Of a stretch of 64,000 bases of DNA, positions 1 to 7,960 are shown one piece after another (within the stretch, counting starts at the first letter, position 1; each line of letters starts with the position of its first letter). The DNA comes from Psococerastis gibbosa. Lineage: Eukaryota > Arthropoda > Insecta > Psocodea > Psocidae. The position numbers and the translations under genes are program-made. Below the pieces are notes generated by a model, which saw nothing but the letters and a program-made list of their open reading frames with translations, did no database searches and had not been told where the DNA came from. The stretch lies in the NCBI GenBank assembly GCA_963971405.1, contig OZ020489.1, positions 33,389,047 through 33,453,046 of the forward strand, read 5' to 3'.

Positions 1-247
1 ACTTGATATTCTTGCAAGTGGAGGATTTGTGAACTCAGAAGAGTCTTCAAAAGAATTCCTGCAGCTAGCTTGGTAGTTTTCGCTTTCCGATTTTATATGT
101 AGTATAAGGAAAGCATTGTTATGGACGACATTTTCGATTTCGCGATTTTAGTGTATTTACACGTTTTGAGGTCCCAGGAATGAAAAAAGTGGTTTTTACG
201 AAATGCAAACGCCATAGTACGCCCGCTGCAGTAATAATAATAATAAT

Positions 248-335
248 GTCTTGTAGGACTTTTTATGAGCGTAGGCCTACTTAAAGTGGTCCCTTGTCCA
301 ATGCCAACGACCCCATGGATTTCGGACATTGGGTA
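248..335 (-). repeat. Dispersed repeat G, copy 1
   Basis: On the minus strand this reads from an ATGTCCGAA-like start through GGTCGTTGG to AAGTAGGCCTAC. The same order of words recurs near 18180 and 31510 on the plus strand, so it is an interspersed repeat about 70-90 bases long. No coding content or terminal repeat is visible, and its class is unknown. Confidence 0.5.
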
Positions 336-345
336 TTCTGGTAAT

Positions 346-525
346 CAAGGCCGTAGCCAGGATTTTTTTTCGGGGGGGGGGGGGGGTGTTTCAGAAATTT
401 TATTGGATATTGCATAGTGGTTTTTATTTTCCTCTCAAAATCCTATTCTATCTAGTATCAAGCCATTTCATTTCGGTAGGGAGGGGGTTTAAACCCCCAT
501 GAACCCCCCCTTGGCTACGGCCTTG
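346..525. mobile_element. hAT-type MITE, 180 bp
   Basis: The element starts CAAGGCCGTAGCCAGG and ends with the inverted partner CCTTGGCTACGGCCTTG. It is flanked on both sides by the identical 8-bp word CTGGTAAT (338-345 and 526-533). Terminal inverted repeats with an 8-bp duplication are the hallmark of hAT transposons. It is too short to encode a transposase, so it is non-autonomous. A long G run sits just inside the left end and C runs inside the right end, which also allows a strong hairpin. The perfect duplication suggests a fairly recent insertion. Confidence 0.9.
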
Positions 526-924
526 CTGGTAATCGTACTTGTATTTGAAAAGACATAGTTCAAGATGTTTATTGCCCACTAAAAATGAAAGGCTATCGTA
601 AAAAGTTCAGTTCACTGAAATAAATTTTAGTACTTATGGCTAAAAAAATAAACCTACCTAAAACACTCTCCTGGAAGGTTTTTCAACGAAGATTAACGTC
701 AAAGGAAGTATTCATCTGTTCATCACTAGGCCGGTTCCAACAAACATGAGGCGTTTTGTAATGAAACCCTTCGGGAGTGGTGGCCACGCGTGAAAGAGTG
801 GAGACAAAAGGAAAAGATTTGAAAGAGAAATTATGGAAAAAGTAGCATGACTGACCTCTCTCTAACCACAGCTCTCAGAAATTTTGGACATTTTCTAAAT
901 TTTACATGGACTATGTAACTGCAA

Positions 925-1092
925 AGGCTTTCACGGCCGGAGTCGAATGAAGAATCAGTAGAATCCAGGCTGATGGGCCGTGGTCAAAATGAATGTGAAC
1001 TTCCAAACGTTTCGTCAACATCTGCGGTTGACATCTTCAGTGGCGCAGCGTGGACTTCGAAGGTTGTACCTCGGTGACTCCGTAGCGAGTGA
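925..1092 (-). mobile_element. Penelope-like terminal fragment
   Basis: The stretch GCTTTCACGGCCGGAGTCG, followed by the ACGTTTCG...ACATCTTCAGTGG block, has the style of the terminal repeats of Penelope-like retroelements. It contains the hammerhead motif listed separately. A diverged relative lies at 29818-29930. No reverse transcriptase or GIY-YIG reading frame lies nearby, so only the end is preserved. Assignment to Penelope rests on the ribozyme and on general resemblance, not on a protein. Confidence 0.5.
1003..1043 (-). ncRNA. Hammerhead ribozyme motif, intact core
   Basis: Read on the minus strand, CCA precedes the core CTGAAGA (consensus CUGANGA). A perfect 6-bp stem II follows (GTCAAC with GTTGAC), then GAAAC, then GTT and TGG. 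CCA and TGG pair as stem I, and AC/GT around GAAAC-GT forms a very short stem III. All invariant core bases of a hammerhead are present. With no loop on stem III the RNA would probably need to dimerise, as proposed for Penelope-like element hammerheads. Self-cleavage is inferred, not shown. Confidence 0.65.
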
Positions 1093-1123
1093 CTGGGTAG
1101 GGGGCTGCGCACTGAGATTTATA

Positions 1124-1346
1124 CCTGCGGCCCGATCATGGCCATTATAATGCTGGGGTTAATATAATCCCCTGGCATTAATAATGCAAACAAGATAATT
1201 TTACAATGGAAAGTGCTAGTCAAAATTTGTTTGTTTACAGTTTTAACCCCAGCGGCCCGATCTTGGCGATTGGCATTAACTTACTCCTGGGATTATAAAT
1301 GTAAACAAACAAATTTTGAATAGCGCTTTCCATTGTTAAATTATCT
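1124..1346. mobile_element. Palindromic MITE, CTGCGGCCCGAT family, rearranged
   Basis: The stretch begins CTGCGGCCCGATCATGG. It carries the block AACAAGATAATTTTACAATG followed by AAATTTGTTTGTTTACAG, then a second GCGGCCCGAT start and the same block in inverted orientation (about 1295-1345). It reads as two truncated copies of one MITE family joined head to head. Relatives lie at 2586-2750, 33675-33849 and, in part, near 60630. No clear target duplication is visible here. Confidence 0.6.
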
Positions 1347-1395
1347 TGGTAAAAAAATAAAAATAACTAAATTTTAATGGAAAATGACTAAAAAA

Positions 1396-1780
1396 TAATT
1401 CTATCGATGATTTCTACTCTCAGGCATGTTTTAGGTGTTAAATTGAGTAACTAAACCGAACATGTTGCTTTCCCATAAAACTATTTGGTTTTGTGCAAAA
1501 AATTATTTTTTGAAAAAATGATAAAAAATTCACGCTGAAATGCATTGCCTACCCTGCCATTATTACTGTGTGGTAATGTATTGGTCTGACCTATCTAGAA
1601 TTTACCTCACCTCCAGTGACATCAGGTGGACGGCAACCCTCCGAGATATCGAAAATTTAACCATAGGAAAATTATTTACCTTTTTTTTATAATTTTCTCC
1701 ATCTTCTAATTGATAAATTGGAAAGCATGTTCGAGTAAACTCGGACCTGTTGTTTTTGTTGTGTTTCACTTGTGTAACCT
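1396..1780 (+). repeat. Dispersed repeat F, copy 1
   Basis: The stretch contains ATGTTTTAGGTGTTAAAT, then AACCGAACATGTTGCTT and TGCCATTATTACTG. Similar words in the same order occur at 13217-13640, 59555-59745 and inverted at 41795-41925. The second half, around AATTGATAAATTGGAAAGCA, also matches the copy near 13570. Nothing coding is visible; this is an interspersed element of unknown class, about 400 bp. Confidence 0.55.
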
Positions 1781-1790
1781 CATACATTCT

Positions 1791-2585
1791 AGTCTCATTA
1801 TATTCCGCGTTTTATTTACTGTCCCGGACTAAAAACATTTTTAATATTGTGCATCCGCCTAGTAAACGGCGTAATAGACCCACTGGACTTGGAGGGGTAA
1901 ACACACAATTAAAAGACCAGCACCATAGAAAACATCGAAAAATGCAACACTTTGCAAATCGTCACCATAAAGATAGATTTCCCACCTGTGGAGTTGAAAT
2001 TGAGCATGTTGGATGGATATTTAGGGACAATCGGACAGCCCACGGACGTGAGAAAAATGCAAGAGTAGCTTAGCTTTCATGAACTGTGGCCAAACATGTT
2101 AGTGCCGGCTGCACACTAGGTATTGAAATGTAGAGCCGCATTTCTCAACCACTCGTTTATGGCTCTATAACAGATATTTGTGAGAAATTTGACTCCGTAC
2201 AGAAAAAAACGTGTAGTGGGGGGGGGGGTCGATTTCCTTTAACGCGCCTACGCAAAATTTCAGCAGACAAATTGGCAGTAGCTCTGTAATTCATTAATTT
2301 GTCAGGGAATTGTTTAAATTAAATAAGTTCACAGCTTGTAAGAGGAGATTTACTGCCCTACACCGTGATGAGATGGCTGGAAAAGGCAATTACTTAGGAA
2401 GCGATCTTATTGCTACAGTATGTCATTCAGCAATATACGAGTAGCGAATAGTGATTTACATTTTGAGCAAATGGAACTTAGCGCTTCAGTTTATGCAGTG
2501 CAATGTATAGTATGTAATGCAATGCCAGTAAAATTTACAAACTAATGAAATCCTAGAAAGATAGAAACAGACAAGGCTTTCACAA
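1791..2585. other. Unassigned non-coding stretch
   Basis: I see no gene or complete mobile element here. A run of ten or more G residues lies near 2219, of the kind found inside the hAT MITEs of this window, but I could not pair terminal repeats around it. The short frame at 1750-2073 has no recognisable domain. Confidence 0.4.
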
Positions 2586-2750
2586 CAGGAGCCCGATAAT
2601 GGCGATTGGTATTAACTTACTCCTGGGGTTAAAACAAAACAAGTTATGAATAGCACTTTCCATTGTAAAATTATCTTGTTTAAATTTTTAATACCAGGGC
2701 ATTATATAGGTATTAACCGCGGTATTATAATCGCCATTGTCGGGCCGCAG
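2586..2750. mobile_element. Palindromic MITE, CTGCGGCCCGAT family
   Basis: The right end reads CCATTGTCGGGCCGCAG, the inverted form of the family start. The left end, GAGCCCGATAATGGCGATT, matches it after a few changed bases. The middle carries the family block TGAATAGCACTTTCCATTG and AAATTATCTTGTTT in reverse orientation. The size (about 165 bp) agrees with the clean copy at 33675-33849. Confidence 0.65.
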
Positions 2751-2782
2751 GAGCCGGATAATGCGAGAAATTGCAGCAAGCT

Positions 2783-2817
2783 TGGGACTCGAACCAACAA
2801 CCTTTCGGGTGAAAGAC
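2783..2817 (-). repeat. SINE-A fragment (tRNA-like B box)
   Basis: The segment GGACTCGAACCAACAACC and TTTCGGGTGAAAG is the reverse complement of the B-box region of SINE-A, seen almost identically at 49670-49705. GGTTCGAGTCC on the minus strand matches the Pol III B box. Only the B-box neighbourhood survives; the body and tail of the SINE are absent. Confidence 0.55.
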
Positions 2818-2869
2818 GGTATATCCATAAAAGGCCATCAGTAAATAGTAATATTATTGCTTAAAAATA

Positions 2870-3337
2870 TAAGTCTAGGATGTTTTTGCTTACCTAATAT
2901 ATGGTGGTGGGTCTGTTTTTTTTCAATTAACTGCTAACGGGGGGTTCCGCACCTTTCTGTTATAATATTGCGAATAAAACATTAACCCACAAATTCTATA
3001 AATAAATGTTATTGTCACACACATTGCAATGCTATCCAAGTTTAATATGCAATTAACTCGTAAATGAGTAAACTGAAGTGGTCTCTTCTCAATGCTTTAT
3101 CTGCGGCAAAAAATATTAGATTTCAATTAAATTTCAACCGAGCGGGGTTAATCACGTCCATTGCATTGAACTTGTTCTGGTTTTTATTCTATACATGTTT
3201 ATATCCAACACAAACCGCATTTATATAGGCCACTATGTTTTATGATATTTTTTGTTTTGTATTTAAATGATTCAGTAGACACGCTGCATATTACTTATTT
3301 TTCGTTTTAATTTGAAATTAGGCTAATTCTACGTTTT
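2870..3337. other. Unassigned AT-rich stretch
   Basis: No gene, terminal repeat or tandem repeat that I can support. The sequence is AT-rich with scattered short T runs. Confidence 0.4.
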
Positions 3338-3730
3338 GGGCTATTATTCCACTTGTCAATTTTTCTTCAATTTTGATAATGTCGTTGACAGAAAATCATC
3401 AATGCTTTTACAATGTTTTTACACTTTATTCCACTTGTCTTCAATAATTGACCATTTTTGTCAATTTTTTCCAATTAGGTAAGTTTACCCGCCGTGTTTC
3501 TTTTAATTTTATAATCTACAAGAAATTTTATTATTTAAATTGTGAAACAATTCGTTCGTTCTCAAGAAATTAATTACAATTAATTATCATAGCCAGACGA
3601 CGCCATTGTGTAATTTTAGTTTCTTATTATTTGCAAAGTGTGATTTTACTCTATGATTATTGATCAATTTTACCTAAAGGTAAAATCTCATTAATTATTG
3701 AAGAAAAATTGACAAGTGGAATAGCCGGCT
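3338..3730. mobile_element. TIR element, ATTCCACTTGTC family, copy 1
   Basis: The left end has ATTCCACTTGTCAATTTTTC. The right end, ATTGAAGAAAAATTGACAAG followed by TGGAATAGCC, is its inverted complement over about 30 bases. The internal part repeats the TTCCACTTGTCTTCAATAAT word, giving nested inverted segments. It has no coding capacity, so it is a MITE. Ends of the type GGC..ATTCCAC recur at 3772, 44467 and 45013, so a superfamily is active in this genome. I could not define a target duplication. Confidence 0.7.
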
Positions 3731-3771
3731 AAGGGGTTCCACTCAGTTCATAAAGACTAATTCTAGGCTTT

Positions 3772-3997
3772 AGGCTATTATTCCACTTGTCAATTGTTCT
3801 TCAATTTTGATAATGTCATTGACGGAAAATTATCAATGTTGCATTTATATTTTTACACCTCATTCCACTTGTCTTCAATAATTGACCATTTTTGTTGTTA
3901 ATTTTGTAAGTTTGTCCGCCGTGTCTTTCTTTTAATTTTATAATCAACAAAAAAAATGACAATGACATAGTGTAAAGTAAAAGTGAAATAGCCGGCT
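3772..3997. mobile_element. TIR element, ATTCCACTTGTC family, copy 2
   Basis: The left half repeats the first 150 or so bases of the element just upstream (GGCTATTATTCCACTTGTC, then TTGATAATGTCATTGACGG). The right end closes with AAATAGCCGGCT after an internal deletion. It sits only about 40 bp downstream of copy 1 in the same orientation, so it is either an independent insertion next door or a tandem duplication followed by deletion. Confidence 0.65.
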
Positions 3998-3999
3998 AA

Positions 4000-4639
4000 C
4001 TGTTTCTTTTACTTTTTAATTTGTATTTATTTGTTTAAAAAAATATCGTCACCATAATATTTGTGATAACAAGTTGAGTGAATCTCGGTTTCCTTCTATA
4101 GTACAATATAATATCGTGAATATGTTAGCTCATATATTACTAACGAACATGCTTATAGGAAGAATTTATAGAAAATGGAAGATTGAAATTAGAACTAAGA
4201 CAAACGGGTCGGGAAACTATTAATGAACTGCGGCGTGTAAAGTTTGTTCATTAAAACCCCGCTGTTTCGACATGGAGAATTGAAGAAAATTTGGTTGAAT
4301 TTTCTCGCGCAATAATTATGATTTAAATTATTGTGATAATAAGTAAAGTAATTAGTTCTGAATGCGTATTATATGGGTGTGCATAGCTTCCAAAAAGCAA
4401 AACGTAACAATTTATGAACTGCCCAAATATCAAGAGTTATATTTCATCATATTCCCAATATGACACTGACGAGCCTACTAGGCTACTAGACACGTATATA
4501 GAAATTGACCCTTTTTCAACATCTCTCTGTGCATTTAAGACATTGTTGTTAGACAGAATTGATTGCATATTAGATTGTTATGTAACCTCAATTGGAGCTG
4601 TGATCTGTTGGTTGCAACACATGCTAATATTATTATTAT
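4000..4639. other. Unassigned stretch
   Basis: No recognised gene or repeat. A short ATT microsatellite at 4628-4648 leads directly into the LINE-C tail. The 94-residue frame starting at 4414 has no domain I recognise. Confidence 0.4.
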
Positions 4640-5258
4640 TATTATTACAAACTAGAAATGATACAAAAGCGTATAATAAAAAACATGTTATCAAATAAAA
4701 TCAACAAGAAATACAAACAATACGAAGAAAAATTCAAACATGCTAACATTCTGCCAATAACGAAACTATTCAAGTATAAATTAATAAGAGATAACTATTT
4801 TAAAAAAGAATATCAAATAGATGATAAAGGGAAGTACAATACAAGAAACCCAAAAAAGCTTAAGTTTGAGATAACATATAACAAATACGGAGAGAGATTA
4901 AACAAAGTACTTATACCAAAGATATTTAATGAACTTCCTCCACAAATGAAAAAATTTAAACAGATGGGTGAGTTAAAAGCGGGTATAAAAAAGATGGTCA
5001 ATGGGAGTTAATAATAATAATAAAAACTGACATTAAAATAACAAGTTAAAATAAAATAAAAATAAAATAAAATAAACATTATAAATAAATAACAAAAATA
5101 AATGATTAAGCCTTGTTTAGCAGTTCTGTATGAGTCTTTTGTCCCAAATAAGCGCTAGCTTGGGCATGCGGGATGGTATTATTATGTATTGTATTTTTGT
5201 AATAATTATATGTTCCTTGTCCAGGGAATAGTGGACAAGGAAAAGAAAGAAGAAGAAG

Positions 5259-5296
<38 letters not shown>
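4640..5296 (+). pseudogene. LINE-C 3' end: reverse transcriptase C-terminus and 3' UTR
   Basis: The frame around 4649-5011 reads from YKLEMIQKRIIKNMLSNK through YNTRNPKKLKFE to ELPPQMKKFK and a stop. The same protein tail occurs on the minus strand at 50125-50460, where it follows a reverse transcriptase FADD region, so this is the extreme C-terminus of that LINE. The 3' UTR is also shared, with a hairpin at 5215-5240 and an ATT-repeat tail (5259-5296). The element is 5'-truncated just before this frame, as is usual for LINE insertions. Confidence 0.8.
5215..5240 (+). other. LINE-C 3' hairpin
   Basis: CCTTGTCCA and TGGACAAGG form a perfect 9-bp stem around an 8-base loop, about 20 bases before the ATT tail. 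The LINE-C copy at 49.8 kb keeps the hairpin in diverged form. LINE reverse transcriptases often recognise a 3' stem-loop to start target-primed copying; that role is inferred here. Confidence 0.6.
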
Positions 5297-5297
<1 letters not shown>

Positions 5298-5654
5298 GGA
5301 TAATGTAAGGTAACTTTAACTTATTTAACATTAACTAACTATATAACTGTATTATTATTATTTTATTTACACTTGTAATGATGTTGTTCGTACTCCCCAT
5401 AATAACTGTTTTTAGTCTTTTGGCGAATCCTGCCACAAGCCTCCCTTATGGGGCTTACATGCAGTATTCCGGTAAAAACTATTATTTTCTTTAATGTTGT
5501 ATTGTTTTATTTCTATTAAATGCTCCCAGTGCTGGGGGTACCGGCTGGGGGGAAAAAAAAAATATTATATTTTATTATATTATTACTACTCACTGTGTTA
5601 GCCGTGCACAGTAGTTGATGCAATATTGTAAACAAGTAAATTTTTAAAATTAGC

Positions 5655-5908
5655 CGCATACAGACTTTCTTCATACTTCTTTTAATGCCTCTTCTATATA
5701 CGATTGGCAACCATCATGGTAATTTGAACCTTGGAGACTGCTGCTCTGAAAAGCTGCTCTTGCCAATCCCACTGCCTCAGGTATTTTTTGCCAGAATGTT
5801 TTTCTTCCGCCCAGGGCCCTCATACCTTCTTTATCCCCATCGATTATTAGACGCAGAAGGCGATAATGTTCGTTTCTCATCACATGGCCGAAGTATGTCA
5901 TGCCGAAG
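5655..5908 (-). pseudogene. LINE-D reverse transcriptase C-terminus
   Basis: On the minus strand the frame reads TYFGHVMRNEHYRLLRLI, then IDGDKEGMRALGGRKTFW, then GLARAAFQSSSLQ. This matches the familiar tail of LINE polyproteins (GHVMR...GRR..W..N...LFRAA). It would end near a MIANLR-like tail, which here is degraded. The piece is directly interrupted on its 5' side by SINE-A (5909-6109) and resumes at 6110. Other copies lie near 15521, 20545, 32445 and 43660. Confidence 0.75.
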
Positions 5909-6109
5909 TCATGTAGAGTAGTGGTACGGACTCTGACTTTCACCCTGTTGTTGGCTCGAGTCTTACACGTCTTACATTTTCTGGCCATGCTTCGGAGGGC
6001 ATGTAAAGCAGGCGGTCCACGGCCTTCCTAGTTGAGTGTAAGAGAGGGCTTTATAGCCCTAACTCGGCTAGGTTGGCTTAGTAATAGAGCAAAAAAGTCC
6101 TTATTTATT
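5909..6109 (+). mobile_element. SINE-A, full-length-like, inserted in LINE-D
   Basis: It begins CATGTAGAGTAGTGGTACGG, where TAGAGTAGTGG fits the Pol III A box. A B-box-like GGCTCGAGTC follows, then the conserved body ATGCTTCGGAGGGCATGTAA, and it ends in an ATTT-rich tail. The flanks TATGTCA and TATGTTA are a plausible diverged target duplication. The LINE-D reading frame is contiguous across the site in the copy at 32.6 kb, so this SINE jumped into an existing LINE-D tail. Confidence 0.8.
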
Positions 6110-6166
6110 TATGTTAGTTTCCCGTTTCTTAGCCATCAGCAGCAACTCGGCTTCTGTATCCATTAA
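6110..6166 (-). pseudogene. LINE-D fragment, other side of the SINE insertion
   Basis: The minus-strand frame reads MDTEAELLLMAKKRETN, which corresponds to MGTEAEVLLTVKKRKLTYY in the uninterrupted LINE-D copy at 32.6 kb. It is the segment that should directly precede TYFGHVMR (5908), so the two pieces are one old LINE split by SINE-A. Confidence 0.65.
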
Positions 6167-6253
6167 TAGGTACATGTATATTGTAGTAGTATTATATGGT
6201 ATATATAACACTGACATTAAATTAACTTTGGTTGAAGAGGTAACCTCCTCGTT

Positions 6254-6360
6254 ATAACCGAAATTAGGGCTTGTGGTCCAACGGTTAAGACAACAGGCGT
6301 AGATCGTGGGTTCGAATCCCGCCAAGCCCGGTTTTGTCCATATCCTCTAATTTCGGTTAT
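6254..6360. repeat. 14-bp inverted repeat around a tRNA-like gene
   Basis: ATAACCGAAATTAG (6254-6267) and CTAATTTCGGTTAT (6347-6360) are perfect inverted copies flanking the tRNA-like sequence at 6267-6329. Either a MITE has captured a tRNA or a tRNA-derived SINE landed in a palindrome. No target duplication is obvious. Confidence 0.65.
6267..6329 (+). pseudogene. tRNA-like sequence with shortened anticodon arm
   Basis: A perfect 7-bp acceptor stem is present (GGGCTTG with CAAGCCC), as are a T-arm with GGTTCGAATCC and a D-arm with TGGTCCAACGG. These match the Pol III B box and A box. The total length is 63 nt instead of about 72, and the A-to-B box gap is 24 bases, so the anticodon arm has lost roughly ten bases and no anticodon can be read. 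It is best seen as a tRNA pseudogene or the head of a tRNA-derived SINE. The promoter elements look intact, so Pol III transcription remains possible. Confidence 0.7.
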
Positions 6361-7847
6361 AGGTACAAGTATTAACTGGTAATGAAGTAGCCTATGCTTG
6401 GTTGACTCTGAAAGCTAGTCATAATTAACGCCATGTTTTGATAATTTATCTAGTCACACCCGTAATTTACAACCCTTCTTCATGAAAAATTCCGTGAAAA
6501 TTGTCGACAAGGGAACCTTCCCACTGGTATTCAGACCCTTTTAGCTAACTCATTAGGACTGTGATAATTTTAGATGTCTGCAATTTTTTAATTTCTGAAA
6601 TTTGACATTTTCATCAAGGACATGAAATGGGATACTGAGCAATTTAACTTTTGATATTAGCATTACCACTTTTCAGAGTAAAATAATTTTTTTGTGCTAT
6701 TATGGCAGAGACTTACAGTAAACCCCGCTGAGATATTATTTCTTTAACCCATTTTCTGTAGCCCAATTATTATAAATGCCGTAAGGCAATGCATTTTTTT
6801 TATATTGTGAACCAACCTTTTATACTCATCTGTAAGGGCTCTGGACCGTCTGCTTTATATACCATCCAAAGCATAGCATTGTGTCACAATCATCGCTGTA
6901 AAGGGAATCAATGTGCCTTGGGCCAAGGGGCAATCGCAAACCTCCGCCCCCTCCCCACAAATACCTTAGGATTTCATTTTCGCGCGCGGTGATTTTCCGA
7001 CCGAGCCATTGGCCCTAACTTCACTCAAGCTATTGGTCCTCACGTTGCCAGTGGCTACTGTAAAGTCAGCAGACCTGAGAGACCAGAGCTGACCATTCTG
7101 CTGATTTTTACTAAAAGTAAGAAGAGAAAATTCTGTGGAAAATTCTATAAAGAAAAATGTTTTGATCACGCACATATGTGACGTCAGCAAAAATGAAATG
7201 TGACTGAGTGGTTACGTCGTTTGCAGTATGCGTTGAAACGGTGCATGTGAAGGGAAATAATTGGTTAAATTAAATTGGATCCAAAAACAATATGAAGCCC
7301 AATTAGTGCAACCCACTGATGCTGACGCTCTAGCAGTTGCGCTGGTTGAAAAAAAAAAATGAAAAAAAAAATGCCTTGAAAATGAATTGGATTTAAGCCT
7401 CGTGCAGAGGCCATTAGCAAGCCTTTTCTTTTTATGGGATGAGCAGTCCATTATTTGCTTATAAGGGTGGGAAAAGAGCTAATTTTCTATTCTCGCCGTC
7501 AACAGTGTTGCCACTTTTGTTCCAGGCCGGTCGTAAAATTGTCTGCCTGTTGTCGCTAAAGCTGGAGTCTCCTCCAGTGTCACGGACTGTTAACTCCCCT
7601 TTATAAAGATAGGCTTTGTTTTGTATTTAAATTAATACAAAAATATTTTTTTTGTACGCTCTGCTTAATTTTTATTTTTATTCCCGACAGAGCTGTTATA
7701 CTTGCTGTATAAACTTTCACCAAAGCTTGTCTTACCATAATTTTGCCGAATCAGCAGCAATAAGTAAAGTAAATTCGTGTCGGGGTGGTACTACCCGTGG
7801 TACAGGAGTTTTCAGGTTGCATCAACAGTCTCCTGTTTAACCTATCG
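6361..7847. other. Mostly unassigned; degenerate SINE-A remnant near 6845-6880
   Basis: The only signal is GGACCGTCTGCTTTATATAC...CCAAAGCATAGCA near 6843-6880, which resembles the minus-strand body of SINE-A (GGACCGCCTGCTTTACATGC) after many changes. The remaining sequence shows no gene, tandem repeat or inverted repeat that I can support. Confidence 0.4.
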
Positions 7848-7905
7848 ACAGTCAGGGAAGACTGCCGGGACCGCCGGCTTTACATGCCCTCCGAAGCATG
7901 GTAGT
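7848..7905 (-). repeat. SINE-A body fragment
   Basis: GGACCGCCGGCTTTACATGC followed by CCTCCGAAGCATGG is nearly identical to the minus-strand body of SINE-A at 49615-49650. The B-box head and the tail are not recognisable, so this is a fragment. Confidence 0.65.
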
Positions 7906-7960
7906 CAGAAGATAAATAATTGTACCACTAGAAAATCGTTACCTCTACGCCATTCTGACT

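Noticed and set aside
1750-2073. 107-codon frame with a hydrophobic start
   Set aside because: No recognisable domain, partly inside repeat F, and no splice or start context.
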